Positions 53,850 through 64,000 of a DNA stretch of 64,000 bases are shown piece after piece. The stretch covers positions 2,294,001 to 2,358,000 of the forward strand of contig OY751487.1 of NCBI GenBank assembly GCA_963565915.1. Direction: 5' to 3'. The DNA is from Entoloma clypeatum (Eukaryota > Basidiomycota > Agaricomycetes > Agaricales > Entolomataceae). How positions within the stretch are numbered: position 1 is the stretch's first letter; every line of letters starts with the position of its first letter. Under the pieces are notes generated by a model, which made no database searches, had not been told where the DNA came from, and saw only the letters and a program-made list of their open reading frames with translations. Made by a program: the position numbers and the translations under genes.

Positions 53850-55170
53850 CTTCATGTTGTCTTTGCTGCTTCTGGCATGATGAGGGTGACATGGGTGGCC
53901 ACAGTTTCCTGCGAGTTCAGCGGGGTGGCGGGTATAAGCTGTACAGCCAGGTGTGTGGGCGGCTCGACAATTGGGGTGGTGGGGACAGTGGAGGGGACCA
54001 GGTTGGTGTCTTGTGCCGGGTGTGGTGCCAGTCCTGGGTGACCAGCAACCACATCTGCATTGGGAACTGGGTTCACATTGCCCCCCGCACCCAGGGCCCG
54101 CTCAAGATCAGTGTGACTGAAGGTCCTTCTGTGCTGGTGAAGCTGAGGCAATGAGGTCAGTTGAGGAGACCTGATCGACATCATCTGCTGGTCCAGGTGG
54201 ACCAGCAACCAGGTTGGTGTCCACTGCCCAGTTATCATCACCCGCCGCTGCAAGTGGCTGCTCAACATCAGCCTGGGGCTCAGGGCACTCATGTGCCAGT
54301 TCTAAGTGGCAACATGTCATCTGTCTGTGCCGGGGCATCTTGTGCAGCGAAGGTTGCCAGGGACAGTGTCCATGTTGCCAGCTTCAACATGGCCTGGGAT
54401 TTCTTGTTGCCTTCCCCCACAGAAGCTTTCTCTGAGTCCTCACTCAATGAAGAATCTGACTGATCCATTTGGCACAGTGTGGGGTTTGCTGTTGTGTCCG
54501 GTATTCTGGGTGAGAGATGGTGCATCACAGAGGCCTCTCGGAGGGGTGTCAAGGGGGAAGGACCGGGTTGGAAGGGGGCCAATGGTAGGGATTGTGGAAT
54601 CTCTCGGAGAGGTGTCACTCATGGCAAGGGGGAAGGACCAGGGCAGAAGGGGACCCATGGTGGGGATTGAGGGGTCCCTGGTGGTGAGGTGGAAGGGCTG
54701 TGCTCGACAGGACCAGCGGGCAGGTTGGGGGGTGTCTCAGCCTTCCTCCACTCAAGCCAAGTGAGCTGTGTTGCTTGTGGAAGATCTTTGTGAGCAAAGT
54801 CGGCAGGCAGGCCCATGTACTCACAGATGCCTGACATTGTCCTTGTGAGCTGGTCAATACCCGCCTCCACAGCTTCAAGCTCTTCAAGGATGGTCATCTC
54901 CTGGGCCATGAACTGTGATTCCACCTGAGAAAAGATGGCTTGCAGCTTTGTTGTGATGGCCACCATCTTCTGGTCATATGTGGCGAGCCATTCACCCACA
55001 GTGTCCATCCTCACCTGGTTGGCATGGAGGGCCTGTTCTGACTCTCTTCAAAATCTGCCGGCTTGTCTGTCAAGGTCTTCAAGATAGCTCTCAACTAGGC
55101 CCAAGCAATGTAAGTCCTTGATCTTGTCATCATGGAGGCTGGGACCACTCACCTGCCACCTCGAGCATCT
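53850..55170 (-). pseudogene. unrecognised Pro-rich/coiled-coil protein remnant
   Basis: The minus strand encodes DKIKDLHCLGLVESYLEDLD and, after a stop, EWLATYDQKMVAITTKLQAIF and ILEELEAVEAGIDQL (coiled-coil-like), CEYMGLPADFAHKDLP and TQLTWLEWRKAE. Pro/Ser/Gln-rich segments in shifting frames follow, down to 53850. Frame changes suggest decay. No family recognised. Confidence 0.35.
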
Positions 55171-55235
55171 CCAGCAATTCTACTTATTGGTCCAATGAAC
55201 GAGCTGGTTGAGGAGGAGTTGGTGCCGGTCAAGGA

Positions 55236-56446
55236 GTAGTGTTCAAGGTATCAGTCCAGTCTGGTTTTGACCAAAAAATTGATGAACTGGAGACTGGCAG
55301 TTCATTTTTTTTTCTCAAAGTCTGAAAAAACTGGACTGGACTGGTGAAAACTGGTTTAAACCAGTTTAAACTGGTAAAATTCTCAGCCATTTATAAACCT
55401 ACCAAAAGCCTGTTTTTTCAATCAAAAACTTGAAAATATACTCAATTTGTTATCAATGACATGTTTCTCAAGCATTTTGGATATGAACTCTTGTAAAAAT
55501 GATTGAAAACTGTATAAAAGAACATCTTTGGCCATAAAAGTACAGTTTTTGAATGAATATATGGTCAAAAACTGGAACCAGTTCATATTTTTCAGACCCA
55601 AAACTAGAACTGGGGGTAAACCAGTCCATTTTTTTTCCAAATTTGGAGAGACTGGAGACTGGTGTTATATACCATTCTAGCTCCAACAACCTCTGATCAT
55701 CTCCGATCAATTCCGATCAATTCCGATCAATTCCGCTCCAATGATCTCCAATCAATTCCGATATTCTGGACATCTGTTACCTCCGCATCTCCGCACGTTG
55801 CCATCGTGCATTTCATATTCATAACTCCATGCCTTTATGCATTTCATATTCATATTCCCGTTTACTTATGCATCGCCTTTTCTGCATGGTCCATTGACCG
55901 ACATCTCCGATGTTCGTTACAGTCGCTGACAACTTATGCCACAACTCCGGACCTACTCCGACCATCTCCGTAAAGTAATCACATTTAGATATTTTAGCTC
56001 GTACCATACCTGTAGTTCCTCAGTTCGAATATCAACAAAGTTCACTCCTACTCCCCGTTCATGCCAGAGATCCTCGCCGTGGTACAATAAGCCAACGACA
56101 TCTTCATCTACTGCTCTTCCTCCATCGTTACCCTTCGACAAGCTCAGTACTGTGTCCGAGTCACAACTCCAATGTCGTCCGACCACTTCCACGTCAACGT
56201 GTCTCTCACCGAGATCTCTCCGAGGACCTCCGCACCTCCGACCACTCCTCCGACCTCCTGAAATTGGGACACCTTATCCAACAAACAGCGGCGCAACACA
56301 TACCTTGAAGCCATGTCCCTCCCCTTCGTCGTTCCTCCGCATTTCCAGAGTTCTGCTCCGGTCTCAGTCCTATGTCTGACCTCCGACGGACTCCGACGAA
56401 GCTCCGATGTTTCACCCACTTAACAACTGGTTACCCTCAAACACTA
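55236..56446 (+). mobile_element. hAT-like MITE copy h, split by a solo LTR
   Basis: Starts TAGTGTTCAAGG and ends ACCCTCAAACACTA at 56446. The interior matches copies a and g. A 763-bp solo LTR lies inside it. The flanking 8-mers (tcaaggag and ttgagaag) agree at only 5 of 8 positions. Confidence 0.7.
55663..56425 (+). repeat. solo LTR (763 bp), E family, ACTGG target duplication
   Basis: TGTTATATACC...CTTAACA with ACTGG at 55658-55662 and 56426-56430. It shares the acatctgttacctcc / catctccgcacgttgcc block with the truncated 3' LTR of element E. It is inserted in MITE copy h, so it is younger than that copy. Confidence 0.88.
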
Positions 56447-56506
56447 TTGAGAAGGGGTAGGTGCCGGGGATGGTACCGGCTTTGCTGCTGGTTGTGGTAC
56501 CAGTTC

Positions 56507-56960
56507 TCACCCTGTTTCCCCCATACAATCAGCATCACTCACCTCAACATACTCGGTGGTCCACTTCTTCTTTCTCCGCTTCTGCACTTCCTCCTTGAAC
56601 TTCTCACGGAGCCTTTCACGGTCCACCTTGCGAAACAACCTCATGTGTTTCCATTGCCACACTGCACACAGGCCCCACCCCCAACTTCCTTCTGGCAAGC
56701 ATTGTTTATCTTCTGGCACTGCTCGCATGGCTCATCGTACAGCTCACCTGTGGCTTTTGGCTCATGGCGGCATTGACAGTGTTTGTTGAAAGGAGGCAGG
56801 AGAGGCTCTTTTGACGTCTCTGGGGCTGGATGCTGTGGTTCATCCACATCCATCTCCTTGTCAGTCAGGCTATGTGCTCTTTGCTTCCCCTTTCCTTAGT
56901 CCCCATCCATATCCTTGCATGCCCATTCCTTTCCCTTGACCTTTGAGCAGCCCTTAGGCC
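56507..56960 (-). pseudogene. remnant with Zn2Cys6-like cysteine pattern
   Basis: The minus strand reads KGKQRAHSLTDKEMDVDEPQ, then KHCQCRHEP and C-E-Q-C-X6-C-X8-C-V-Q-C, followed after a frame change by a basic RLFRKVDRERLREKFKEEV segment and VEVSDAD. The cysteine spacing matches five of the six positions of a fungal binuclear cluster; the last Cys is lost at a TGA. The same general plan (cluster, charged helix, acidic end) occurs in the antisense genes of E and F. Confidence 0.45.
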
Positions 56961-57236
56961 TGTATTCCTCATCCAATCCAGTCAAGCTGCCACCTACCAT
57001 TTGTGTGTCCGGGATGATGGGGTGTGGATGCTTCGATGGTCCAGCAACAGGTGGTGGTTCTATGACTGGTTGTCATACACACATAGCCTTGTGTGCCGGT
57101 CCAGCCGGTTTTGAGGAGGGTGCCGGCTGGGGAGGAGGTGCCGGTTGGAAAGAGGGTGCCGGTTGGGCAGGGGTTGCCAGTTGGGAGGAGGGTGTCAGTT
57201 GTATAAGATCAGGATTCCACACCCTTCTCATATCCC

Positions 57237-57360
57237 TGTTTCAACCCTTACTCTAACCAACTCTAATTTTCTAATCTTTAACCCTAACTACTCTAACCAC
57301 CTAACCCTAACTGAACCCTAACCACTCTAACCAACCCTAACTGGACCCTAACCACCATGG
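57237..57360 (+). repeat. degenerate telomere-like CCCTAA tract
   Basis: Around ten words of the type aaccctaac/tctaacca in irregular tandem, similar to the fungal telomere repeat TTAGGG read on the other strand. It is internal to the window, so interstitial. Confidence 0.6.
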
Positions 57361-57549
57361 TCACATGACCCATCAAAAGGCATGAAATACCCTTCTCTGA
57401 ACTATTTCTCAAAAGATCATATGATCCTGAGAAAAGGTCACATGACTTTGTCTCTCAGATATCTCTTTTAAACACTTTTGCTTTTGATCATGTGACTTGC
57501 TTATTCAATGATTAGTCAGCCAGTTCCCTAGTCTGATGTATAAATGAGC

Positions 57550-58740
57550 TTATTAACCCGTGCTTCGCTACGGCAGTGAGCATTGCTCACGGTGCTCGCA
57601 AAAGCTCACAACCGTTGAGCTTCACACGGGTCACAGCTCATTGGGGGCTGCCGCCCCCAAACCCCTGCTGCGAGTTTTTGTGCTCGCCAAGGCTCGCCAT
57701 ATCCTATTTCTAGGGTTCCGCCCCCCTCCAGGGGGAGGGGGGGGGGTGGAGTTCATCAAACTTATTCTCTTAACCTTGGCACTCGCCAAGGCTCCTGCTT
57801 GTATACAAATTTTGTGCTCACCAAGGCTCACAGAGTAAGTATCTTTACACAATGTGTTATGGCGCTCGGACCTGCGGCCCTCGCTTGTCTGGTGGAATAG
57901 TAACACTTTACGCAATGTGTCATGGCACTCGCCAGGGCTCCTGCCTGTATACAAATCTTGTGCTCGCCAAGGCTCACATAATAAGTATCTTTACACAATG
58001 TGTTATGGAATTTTGTGCTCGCCAAGGCTCACAGAGTAAGTATCTTTATGCAATGTGTCATGCCGCTCGGACCTGCGGCCCTCGCTTGTCTGGTGGAATA
58101 GTAACACTTTACGCAATGTGTCATGGCACTCGCCAAGGCTCGCAGAGTAAGTATCTTTACACAATGTGTTATGGCGCTTGGACCTGCGGCCCTCGCTTGT
58201 CTGGTGGAATAGTAACACTTTACACAATGTGTCATGGTGCTCAGACCTGCAGCCCTTGCCTGTCTGGATTAACCCCTGCTTCGCTACGGATCACAACTCG
58301 TTGGGGGCTGCTGCCCCCAAACCCCTGCCACCGTATATATTCTTGTGCTCGCCAAGGCTCGCCATATCCTATTTCTAGGGTTTCCTCCCCCTCCAGGGGG
58401 AGGGGGTGGGTGATGCCAAGGCTCCTGTCTGTATACAAATTTTGTGCTCGCCAAGGCTCACAGAGTAAGTATCTTTATGCAATGTGTCATGGCGCTCAGA
58501 CCTGCAGCCCTCGCTTGTCTGGTGGAATAGTAACACTTTACACAATGTGTCATGGCGCTCGGACCTGCGGCCCTCGCTTGTCTGGTGGAGTACTAATACT
58601 TTACGCAATGTGTCATGGCACTCGGACCTGCGGCCCTTGCTTGTCTGGTGGAATTTACACAATGTGTCATGGCACTCAGACCTGCGTCACTTGTGCGGCA
58701 GTAACATAATATGGTCCTCAGATCTCCTGCCCTTGCTTGT
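57550..58740 (+). repeat. complex hairpin-bearing tandem repeat
   Basis: Two interleaved modules recur: agtaagtatctttacRcaatg (57835, 57982, 58037, 58147, 58464) and ggacctgcRgccctYgcttg (57867, 58069, 58179, 58502, 58560, 58622). A third block of about 130 bp occurs twice (57629-57750 and 58279-58410). It holds the near-perfect hairpin TTGGGGGCTGCCGCCCCCAA and a ccctccaggggga tract. The long plus-strand frame across it changes nothing in this reading: several frames on both strands are open because of the repeat. Confidence 0.75.
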
Positions 58741-59660
58741 GTGCCCAAGGACTCATCCAAACAACCAAAAAAGCGCCACATGACAACCTTGATGGGAGAA
58801 ATGCAGCCGTTGCATGGCGCCAAGGCACAGACCCTGAGACAGGGCTCCATCAAAATCAGGACAAAAGATTCGCACTCCGTGCTCACACAGGAAATAAGGT
58901 TCATGCTCCGCACTCACCCCATGGGAGGACGAAAAGCTGACCAATTTCTTATGTAATTTTACATAAGACTTACATAAAACTTACATAACTTTTTTTCAGT
59001 CTTTGTCAGACTATTCCCACAATTGTCAAAATGTCAAGCAACCAGATTCCCACCTTCCCTCCCATTAGTAGTATAGATATAGTTACGTAGGCTGAATATA
59101 TGGTAAATATGAGCCTGGGCAGTTGACCATGGACAGTGGACAGGCTGGATGCATCAAGTGTTTTGGACAACTATCTAGGATTGATGTATGAACATGGCTG
59201 TATCAGGTGCATGAAGAGCCTTAAAAGGTGGTGGTGATCACCAAGAACCTTGTTTATCAATAAATGATAAACAGTCAAACAAATCAATGAGGTCCTGTGA
59301 CCTCATGTGACCACATGACCACATGTGTTTGACAACTTGATGCACATCCAACAACAAGTCAAAATTCAACTTGATGCGAGCCGCTCTGCCTCCATTGAAC
59401 CCATGGCAACACTCAGGAGGGGTCTAACAATCCCTGATTGGCTTAAAGGGTCAATGAAGGTGGAGTAACTCATTCTAAATTATTGTTATTTATCCTTTTA
59501 TTCTATTGGAGTCCAAAGACTCCAGATTATACCCATGGCCATGAATCTTTGCAGTCAATCCTTCAAAATTCAAAATTGTTGGAGGCCACCATGACCTCCC
59601 ACTTCAATCTCCTCACATGAAGTCAAGTTAAGATCACAGCAGCAATCTTGAAAGGGGATA
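58741..59660. other. non-coding stretch
   Basis: No supported gene. The last bases (gaaaggggata at 59650) resemble a polypurine tract before the LTR-like segment. Confidence 0.4.
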
Positions 59661-59837
59661 TGTAACGAGTGGGATTGGCATGGGCATTTATTGGAGTTAC
59701 CATATTAGACTGAGCACAGCCACTTATATAAAGAAAGCCTTCCACCCCACACAACATTGTACAGCCAATACCAGATTTCGGTCAAGCTTACCTTGTTCTG
59801 TGAGATTGAGGGCTTTTCCTTGTAACCACTGGTTACA
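59661..59837 (+). repeat. LTR-like segment (177 bp), candidate Ty1/Copia 3' LTR
   Basis: Starts TGTAACGAGTGG and ends CCACTGGTTACA (11 of 12 positions pair). A cttatataaag TATA-like box lies at about 59724 and a polypurine-like tract is immediately upstream. No partner LTR or pol was found and no target duplication is visible. Confidence 0.4.
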
Positions 59838-60639
59838 AACTGGGATTCAGAATGCAAACTTTTTGTGTCAACACAAGTAAGAGTGTGATCCATCAGATAG
59901 ATGTGGCATATATGTAGTAATGGGCAGGGCCCATAACCTTTTAGCAGTTACGCAGATTATTGCCAAGAGACGGAGAGGCAAGAAAGGTTAATTCTCTGCT
60001 AATCAGAGTAAGTATATATATGTATTACATCACATGTCTCAGTTGTATGTCATATTGCCTGTATTCAGCTTGTATATGGAATCCTAACATGTCATAACGT
60101 CTAGATCACATCAAGAATGAAAGAGCTCATAACCTGTAGGAGCGAGATCCTGAACATAGACAAGCAAGTCCTCAGTGTCAGGGATGAAAAGAAAGTGACA
60201 CATCAGCAATTCCACATGTCACTGGCATGGATGGCAATAGATCAACCATTGCTGCCATCATGTCGCCACACATAACCATACTGCTATAATTGTATCTAGG
60301 AGCATATACACACTCACGGGTACAGCTTTTCATCTGATGCTATACCCTGTCCATAATTTTTGCATGGCTCTATCTTTTCATCACCCAGACAGCCACAACC
60401 CACCATAATATATCTTCTCTAGTTTTTTTTCACATCACATAAGACAAAGTAAGAAAATATCATTGATGTAAACTAAACAATCTACTGGACATGTAAGTTA
60501 CTTTGTAATTATAATGTGCTGTGTTGCTCGACAGGTTGTCGTCTCCCGTGTTCCTGCATGCTTCCCCCCATTGTTGTACATCTCTTGCCTTTCACACATG
60601 TTCTGTGTCATTCTGTATGCACCCCCTGCCATTTTTCCC
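59838..60639. other. non-coding stretch
   Basis: AT-rich, with no frame or repeat that I can support. Confidence 0.4.
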
Positions 60640-60880
60640 ATGTCCCATGTCATTCCTCCACTGCTGTTGTGTCTCGTGTGCCGTGCTTTGTGCGTGCCCT
60701 GCTATTCTTGCACAATTGGTCAGTGGTCTGCTCTGGTGTGAAGAGTGTGTTGCTTACCTGTCATTCCCCCACAGTTTTTGTCTTGTGTGCCATGCTTCAT
60801 GCATGCCTCGCCATTCTTGCATGTTTGGTGAGTGGTCTGCTCTGGTGTGAACAATGTGTTGCTTACCTAGATTTTGGGGC
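60640..60880 (+). repeat. direct duplication of about 110 bp
   Basis: gtggtctgctctggtgtgaa followed by gtgttgcttacct occurs at about 60722 and again at about 60832, each preceded by similar cttgYgtgccRtgctt sequence. Degenerate. Confidence 0.6.
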
Positions 60881-61162
60881 TCCTTGGCCCTCATGTGGAC
60901 AGATGAGTGATTGACAGAGGAGAAAGTGGGTGGAGGTGATGGGAAGCAAAGAAGATGTTGATGTGGCAATGCTTGGCTATATACTGGGCAGGTTTCAGGT
61001 CCAGGCACATGAAATGTCAGAACTTGCTGAACCCAGTCAAACAATTATTCTAAGTCTTTCTAAGTCTCCATCATCTCACCTTGCTTTCCCCCATCACCTC
61101 CCTCCACCTCTGTCCACAGCCGTCCACTCCCTCATGCTATTATGTGATCCAGCCACAACATG

Positions 61163-61431
61163 TAGTGTTTCAAGGTCCAGTCTGGTCCGGTTTTTTGCTC
61201 AAAAATTTTGAGACCAGAGACCAAGACCAGGTGAGTGGTCTCTCTGAAAAACTAAGACCAAGACCAGTTTAAACCGGTTTTTTGGAAAAAAAAACTGGTT
61301 TGAACCTATGAACTGGATAGAACCAGGGGCGATGGTCTTTGTATTCTTGAAAAGATGAACAAGGACCACCCTCTGGTTCAGTCTGGTCTCAGTCTTCTTT
61401 GTGGTCTTTGAGACTGGACCTTGAAACACTA
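61163..61431 (+). mobile_element. hAT-like MITE copy i
   Basis: 269 bp, TAGTGTTTCAAGGTCC...GACCTTGAAACACTA with 8-bp flanks acaacatg and gcaacatg (7 of 8). Adjacent to the RCC1 remnant. Confidence 0.88.
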
Positions 61432-61439
61432 GCAACATG

Positions 61440-62000
61440 CACAAGCGGATCATTTCCATCGCTTAGAAACTGTAGTAGCGCTGGCCCAGCCAACAAGCCC
61501 TTATCCAGCCAGTTCGCGTCACTGGGTCATTTGCTGGCTGCCCTAGCTGCCCATTGTATGTCCGCCCACATGCAAACACCCTCCCTCTTGACATCAAGAA
61601 CAGTGAATGGTGCTCTCTGCCTGCAATCTCCACCACCCTCTCCCCACCCCCCAGCTCCTCTGCACTCAGCCCTTTAACCTTCTTTGGCAGCCACACCTCA
61701 TCATCCACCCTGCCCTGCTGTCCTGTTCTGTCTGCCCAAGATGGTTCGTGCCCCAGCCCCACATGTCACCCTCCATGTTGATCGTGAACGAGTGGTAGCT
61801 CCCTGCCATGATGGCCATGGCCTTGCATGCCCACGTTCTGAATATGACCTTCTCAGAAACCATCCTGTGGATCTTGTGCCGCTCCATGACACGCTGGCCG
61901 AGCTGTGCAGAGTCCTCCCTCCATTCAAATGAGGGCCACAGACCCTCATATATAGGTAAGCACTGCTTCACATCAGAAAGAGGCCACTGACAAGACATGT
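61440..62000 (-). pseudogene. RCC1-like gene fragment
   Basis: The minus strand encodes two RCC1-type blades: AMAIMAGSYHSFTINMEGDMW followed by GWGTNHLGQT, and after a frame shift VDDEVWLPKKVKGLSAEEL, VVEIAGREHHSLFLMSRG and VFACGRTYNGQLG. RCC1 is the Ran nucleotide exchange factor, a seven-bladed propeller. Only about two blades are present and the frame is broken, so this is a duplicated fragment and not the host gene. Confidence 0.7.
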
Positions 62001-62057
62001 ACAACCTGCCAGACTCACACAAAGGACGGCATACTACACACAAGAACGGTCAGGCAG

Positions 62058-62345
62058 TGTTGAGGCGACGCTAAGTCAAACGACGTCGCGAGCCCAAACT
62101 TAAGAACGAAGTGGAAAATGTGAAGTGAACTGAATTGCCCAGAGACCCAGCGGGAATCTCAAGAGAACAAGCTATCGAATACAAGTGAAAGTACTCTACT
62201 TATATATGTAAATTCCATGAGGCTGCGTTGTGGCAGCGTCATGCTGCGTGATAATGATAAGATGTCCTCATGTGCGATATGATGTAGATAAGATAAGATC
62301 GAGATAAGATAAGATAAAGTGAAAAGTGAAAATACGATCATAACA
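62058..62345 (-). repeat. 3' LTR of element I (288 bp)
   Basis: TGTTATGATCG...GCCTCAACA on the minus strand, with TATATAAG near 62207-62200 and an agataagataaga simple repeat in U3. Confidence 0.85.
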
Positions 62346-62356
62346 TTACCCCCTTT

Positions 62357-64000
62357 CTAGATCTCGACTTCCAGGCGAGATATGATGTCGTCCGGGGTGT
62401 TCGTGAAATTTTCATATGGTTTAAATTCCAATCCTTCAAAGATGTTTGCGCGTAAGCGCCGAGGTGCATTCGGGTTTAATTTAAAGAAGTCCTCCACCGC
62501 TTCCTTGGCATGTTCTAGGTGATCCTCGGGTTCCCACGTGTTGTGGTCCTGAGTCAGACCCTCCCATTGCACTAAATATTCCAGTTTTCCTCTCTTCAAC
62601 CTTGAGTCAATAACTTTTGCGACATCGTACTCCTCTTCGCCATTGATAACTATCGGGTTTGGTGCCTGCACCCTTTGTGACATAAATAGTGGTTCCTTAA
62701 ATAATCGGACTCGTGATACATTGATGACCGGGTGGATTTTCCAGGTTTTCGGTAATTTAAGTTCTACGGCGTGTGACGAAATGATTTTGGTTACGGTATA
62801 GGGTCCAATCCATCGTTCGGCAAGTTTCTTTAAGGGTCGGTTCAACTTCAGGTCTTTAGTCGATAACCAAACTTTGTCGCCAACTTGGTAAACTGGTGCA
62901 TCACCCCGTTTCAGGTTCGCATACCGTTCCATCTCTTCTCGTGCTTTTACTAGCGCCGCTTCCGCCTCCTCATGAATCTTCTTCATTCGCTCTGCGAATT
63001 CTTTTGCCGGTTCTGACTTTTCTGCCCTCCGAGGTTCTACGCCCATCCTAGGGTTAAACCCATAATTTACAAAGAACGGCGAAAACTGAGTTGCCGTGTG
63101 AATTTTATTATTATAGGCGAACTCCGCGGTTGCCATCCATTCGGGCCAATCTGTTTGCCGATGGGAAATAAATGATCTTAGATATTGTTCCAACTCCTGG
63201 TTGATGTGTTCCGTCTGTCCGTCTGTTTGCGGATGATACGCCGTTGATAATTTAGTTGTGATCCCCAATATTTTATTTAGTTCCTTCATAAATATTGCCG
63301 CAAATTGTGGTCCTCGATCTGACGTTAATGATTCTGGCAATCCATGAAGTTTCCAGACTTCGTCCCGATATAGTTTAGCTAATCCTTCTGCTGAGACTTC
63401 ATCACGTGTTTTGATAAAGTGTGATTGCTTTGTTGATCTGCAAGCCACGACTAATACTGCGTTGTACCCCTGAGCTTCTGGGAGTCCTACGATAAAATCT
63501 GCTGTAACATGTTTCCATGGTCCTGCATGTTCCGTGTTTGCTTTTAATTTACCGGCTAGCGGTTGAGGCACGTTTTTTGATCGTTGACATCTGTCGCAGC
63601 CCTCGACGTATGCTTTGACCATGTTTGTAATACTAGGCCACCAATAATTTCGTGTAACCAATTCCAGGGTCTTCCACTGCCCTGGGTGTCCTGCAACTGG
63701 GTTGTCGTGGTGTAATTTAATTATTTCCTCCCTGAGTTCCTGACTTTTCGGAACATAAACCTTTCCTCTATGTAACCAGAGTCCCTGCTCTTCATGCCAT
63801 TCATCTGCGCGCAATGTTTTGGTATTTGTTTTCTTTAACTCTTCCACTGCTTTCAACACTTGTTCGTCAAACTCTTTGGCATCCCTGATGCGTTTTAATA
63901 GTTTACTTTCTTCTCCATCAATAAGTATGTGACCTCGATCCATTGCTCGCAAGTGGAAGTATTCCGGTTTTAATAATGTTACGTCTTCGTTGTCATTTTC
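62357..64000 (-). CDS. pol: Pol of element I, integrase and chromodomain (partial)
   Basis: The frame is open from the stop at 62357 to the window edge (547 codons; upstream part outside). It shows the integrase zinc region ([26 protein letters not shown]), a catalytic triad in TADFIVGLP, SDRGPQF and GQTEHINQ, a GPY motif (RWIGPYTVTK) and a C-terminal chromodomain (YDVAKVIDSRLKRGKLEYLV; WEGLTQDHNTWEPEDH). All key residues are present. Confidence 0.92.
   Translation of the reverse strand, partial: ENDNEDVTLLKPEYFHLRAMDRGHILIDGEESKLLKRIRDAKEFDEQVLKAVEELKKTNTKTLRADEWHEEQGLWLHRGKVYVPKSQELREEIIKLHHDNPVAGHPGQWKTLELVTRNYWWPSITNMVKAYVEGCDRCQRSKNVPQPLAGKLKANTEHAGPWKHVTADFIVGLPEAQGYNAVLVVACRSTKQSHFIKTRDEVSAEGLAKLYRDEVWKLHGLPESLTSDRGPQFAAIFMKELNKILGITTKLSTAYHPQTDGQTEHINQELEQYLRSFISHRQTDWPEWMATAEFAYNNKIHTATQFSPFFVNYGFNPRMGVEPRRAEKSEPAKEFAERMKKIHEEAEAALVKAREEMERYANLKRGDAPVYQVGDKVWLSTKDLKLNRPLKKLAERWIGPYTVTKIISSHAVELKLPKTWKIHPVINVSRVRLFKEPLFMSQRVQAPNPIVINGEEEYDVAKVIDSRLKRGKLEYLVQWEGLTQDHNTWEPEDHLEHAKEAVEDFFKLNPNAPRRLRANIFEGLEFKPYENFTNTPDDIISRLEVEI

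Larger units (their letters stand above)
62058..64000 (-). mobile_element. Ty3/Gypsy chromovirus I, 3' part
   Basis: A minus-strand element running off the right edge. Visible are the 3' LTR (62058-62345), polypurine tract (minus-strand AGAAAGGGGGTAA, about 62358-62346) and the C-terminal part of pol. The 20103-20473 solo LTR belongs to the same family. The visible frame has no stop, so the copy may be intact. Confidence 0.9.

Noticed and set aside
57852..58709. 285-codon plus-strand open frame with repeated CGPRLSGG blocks
   Set aside because: It follows the tandem repeat exactly; other frames and the minus strand are open too. Composition is driven by the DNA repeat, with no family match.

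Overview
The window looks like a transposon-dense accessory region of a basidiomycete (Agaricomycetes) nuclear genome. The evidence is Ty3/Gypsy chromoviruses of the Tf1/sushi self-priming type, KDZ and Plavaka-like DNA transposase remnants, a DUF6698-like gene remnant, and introns of 48-49 bp with GTRAGT...AG borders. The species cannot be read from the sequence. I see no intact host housekeeping gene. Gene names and families come from recognition of the protein sequences, not from searches.

Layout. 1-4951: decayed Ty3 copy A (minus). 4952-8682: broken Plavaka-like, cysteine-rich and DUF6698-like genes. 8963-9719: tandem repeat. 9944-16921: Ty3 element E (plus), into which deletion derivative D (10432-14171, minus) has inserted. 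16922-18780: Ty3 element G (minus). 18781-19495: another pol fragment (H). 19590-20750: minisatellites containing a solo LTR. 20768-21303: hAT-like MITE. 21655-28359: complete but decayed Ty3 element F (plus). 29895-42965: Ty3 element C (plus), inserted in a KDZ transposase pseudogene. C is itself interrupted by solo LTR J (32147-32604) and by intact young element B (35622-42189, minus). 43335-49501: KDZ remnant, hAT-like and CACTA-like MITEs, a solo LTR and a broken host-like gene. 49799-52800: large inverted repeat. 53206-59837: weak gene remnants, solo LTR, telomere-like tract and hairpin-rich tandem repeat. 61163-62000: MITE and RCC1 fragment. 62058-64000: Ty3 element I (minus), running off the window.

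Element B is the only element that looks competent: two identical 368-bp LTRs, a 5-bp target duplication, gag, pol with all catalytic residues, a chromodomain and a small third ORF. The others show many in-frame TGA stops. Where a related copy can be compared, these are mostly CGA to TGA, as expected from CpG methylation decay or a RIP-like process.

The most unusual signal is a two-exon gene on the opposite strand to pol, between pol and the 3' LTR, in two diverged elements (E and F). Its predicted product has a charged coiled coil, a fungal Zn(II)2Cys6-type cysteine cluster, an acidic stretch and a basic tail. In both elements the intron splits the cluster at the same codon and phase. Other notable signals are an 11-nt self-priming site at a fixed 2-nt offset in every element with a readable 5' LTR, an ATG-free leader of about 875 nt in B, and a chromodomain-less, gag-RT-fused derivative (D) that shares stop codons with C.
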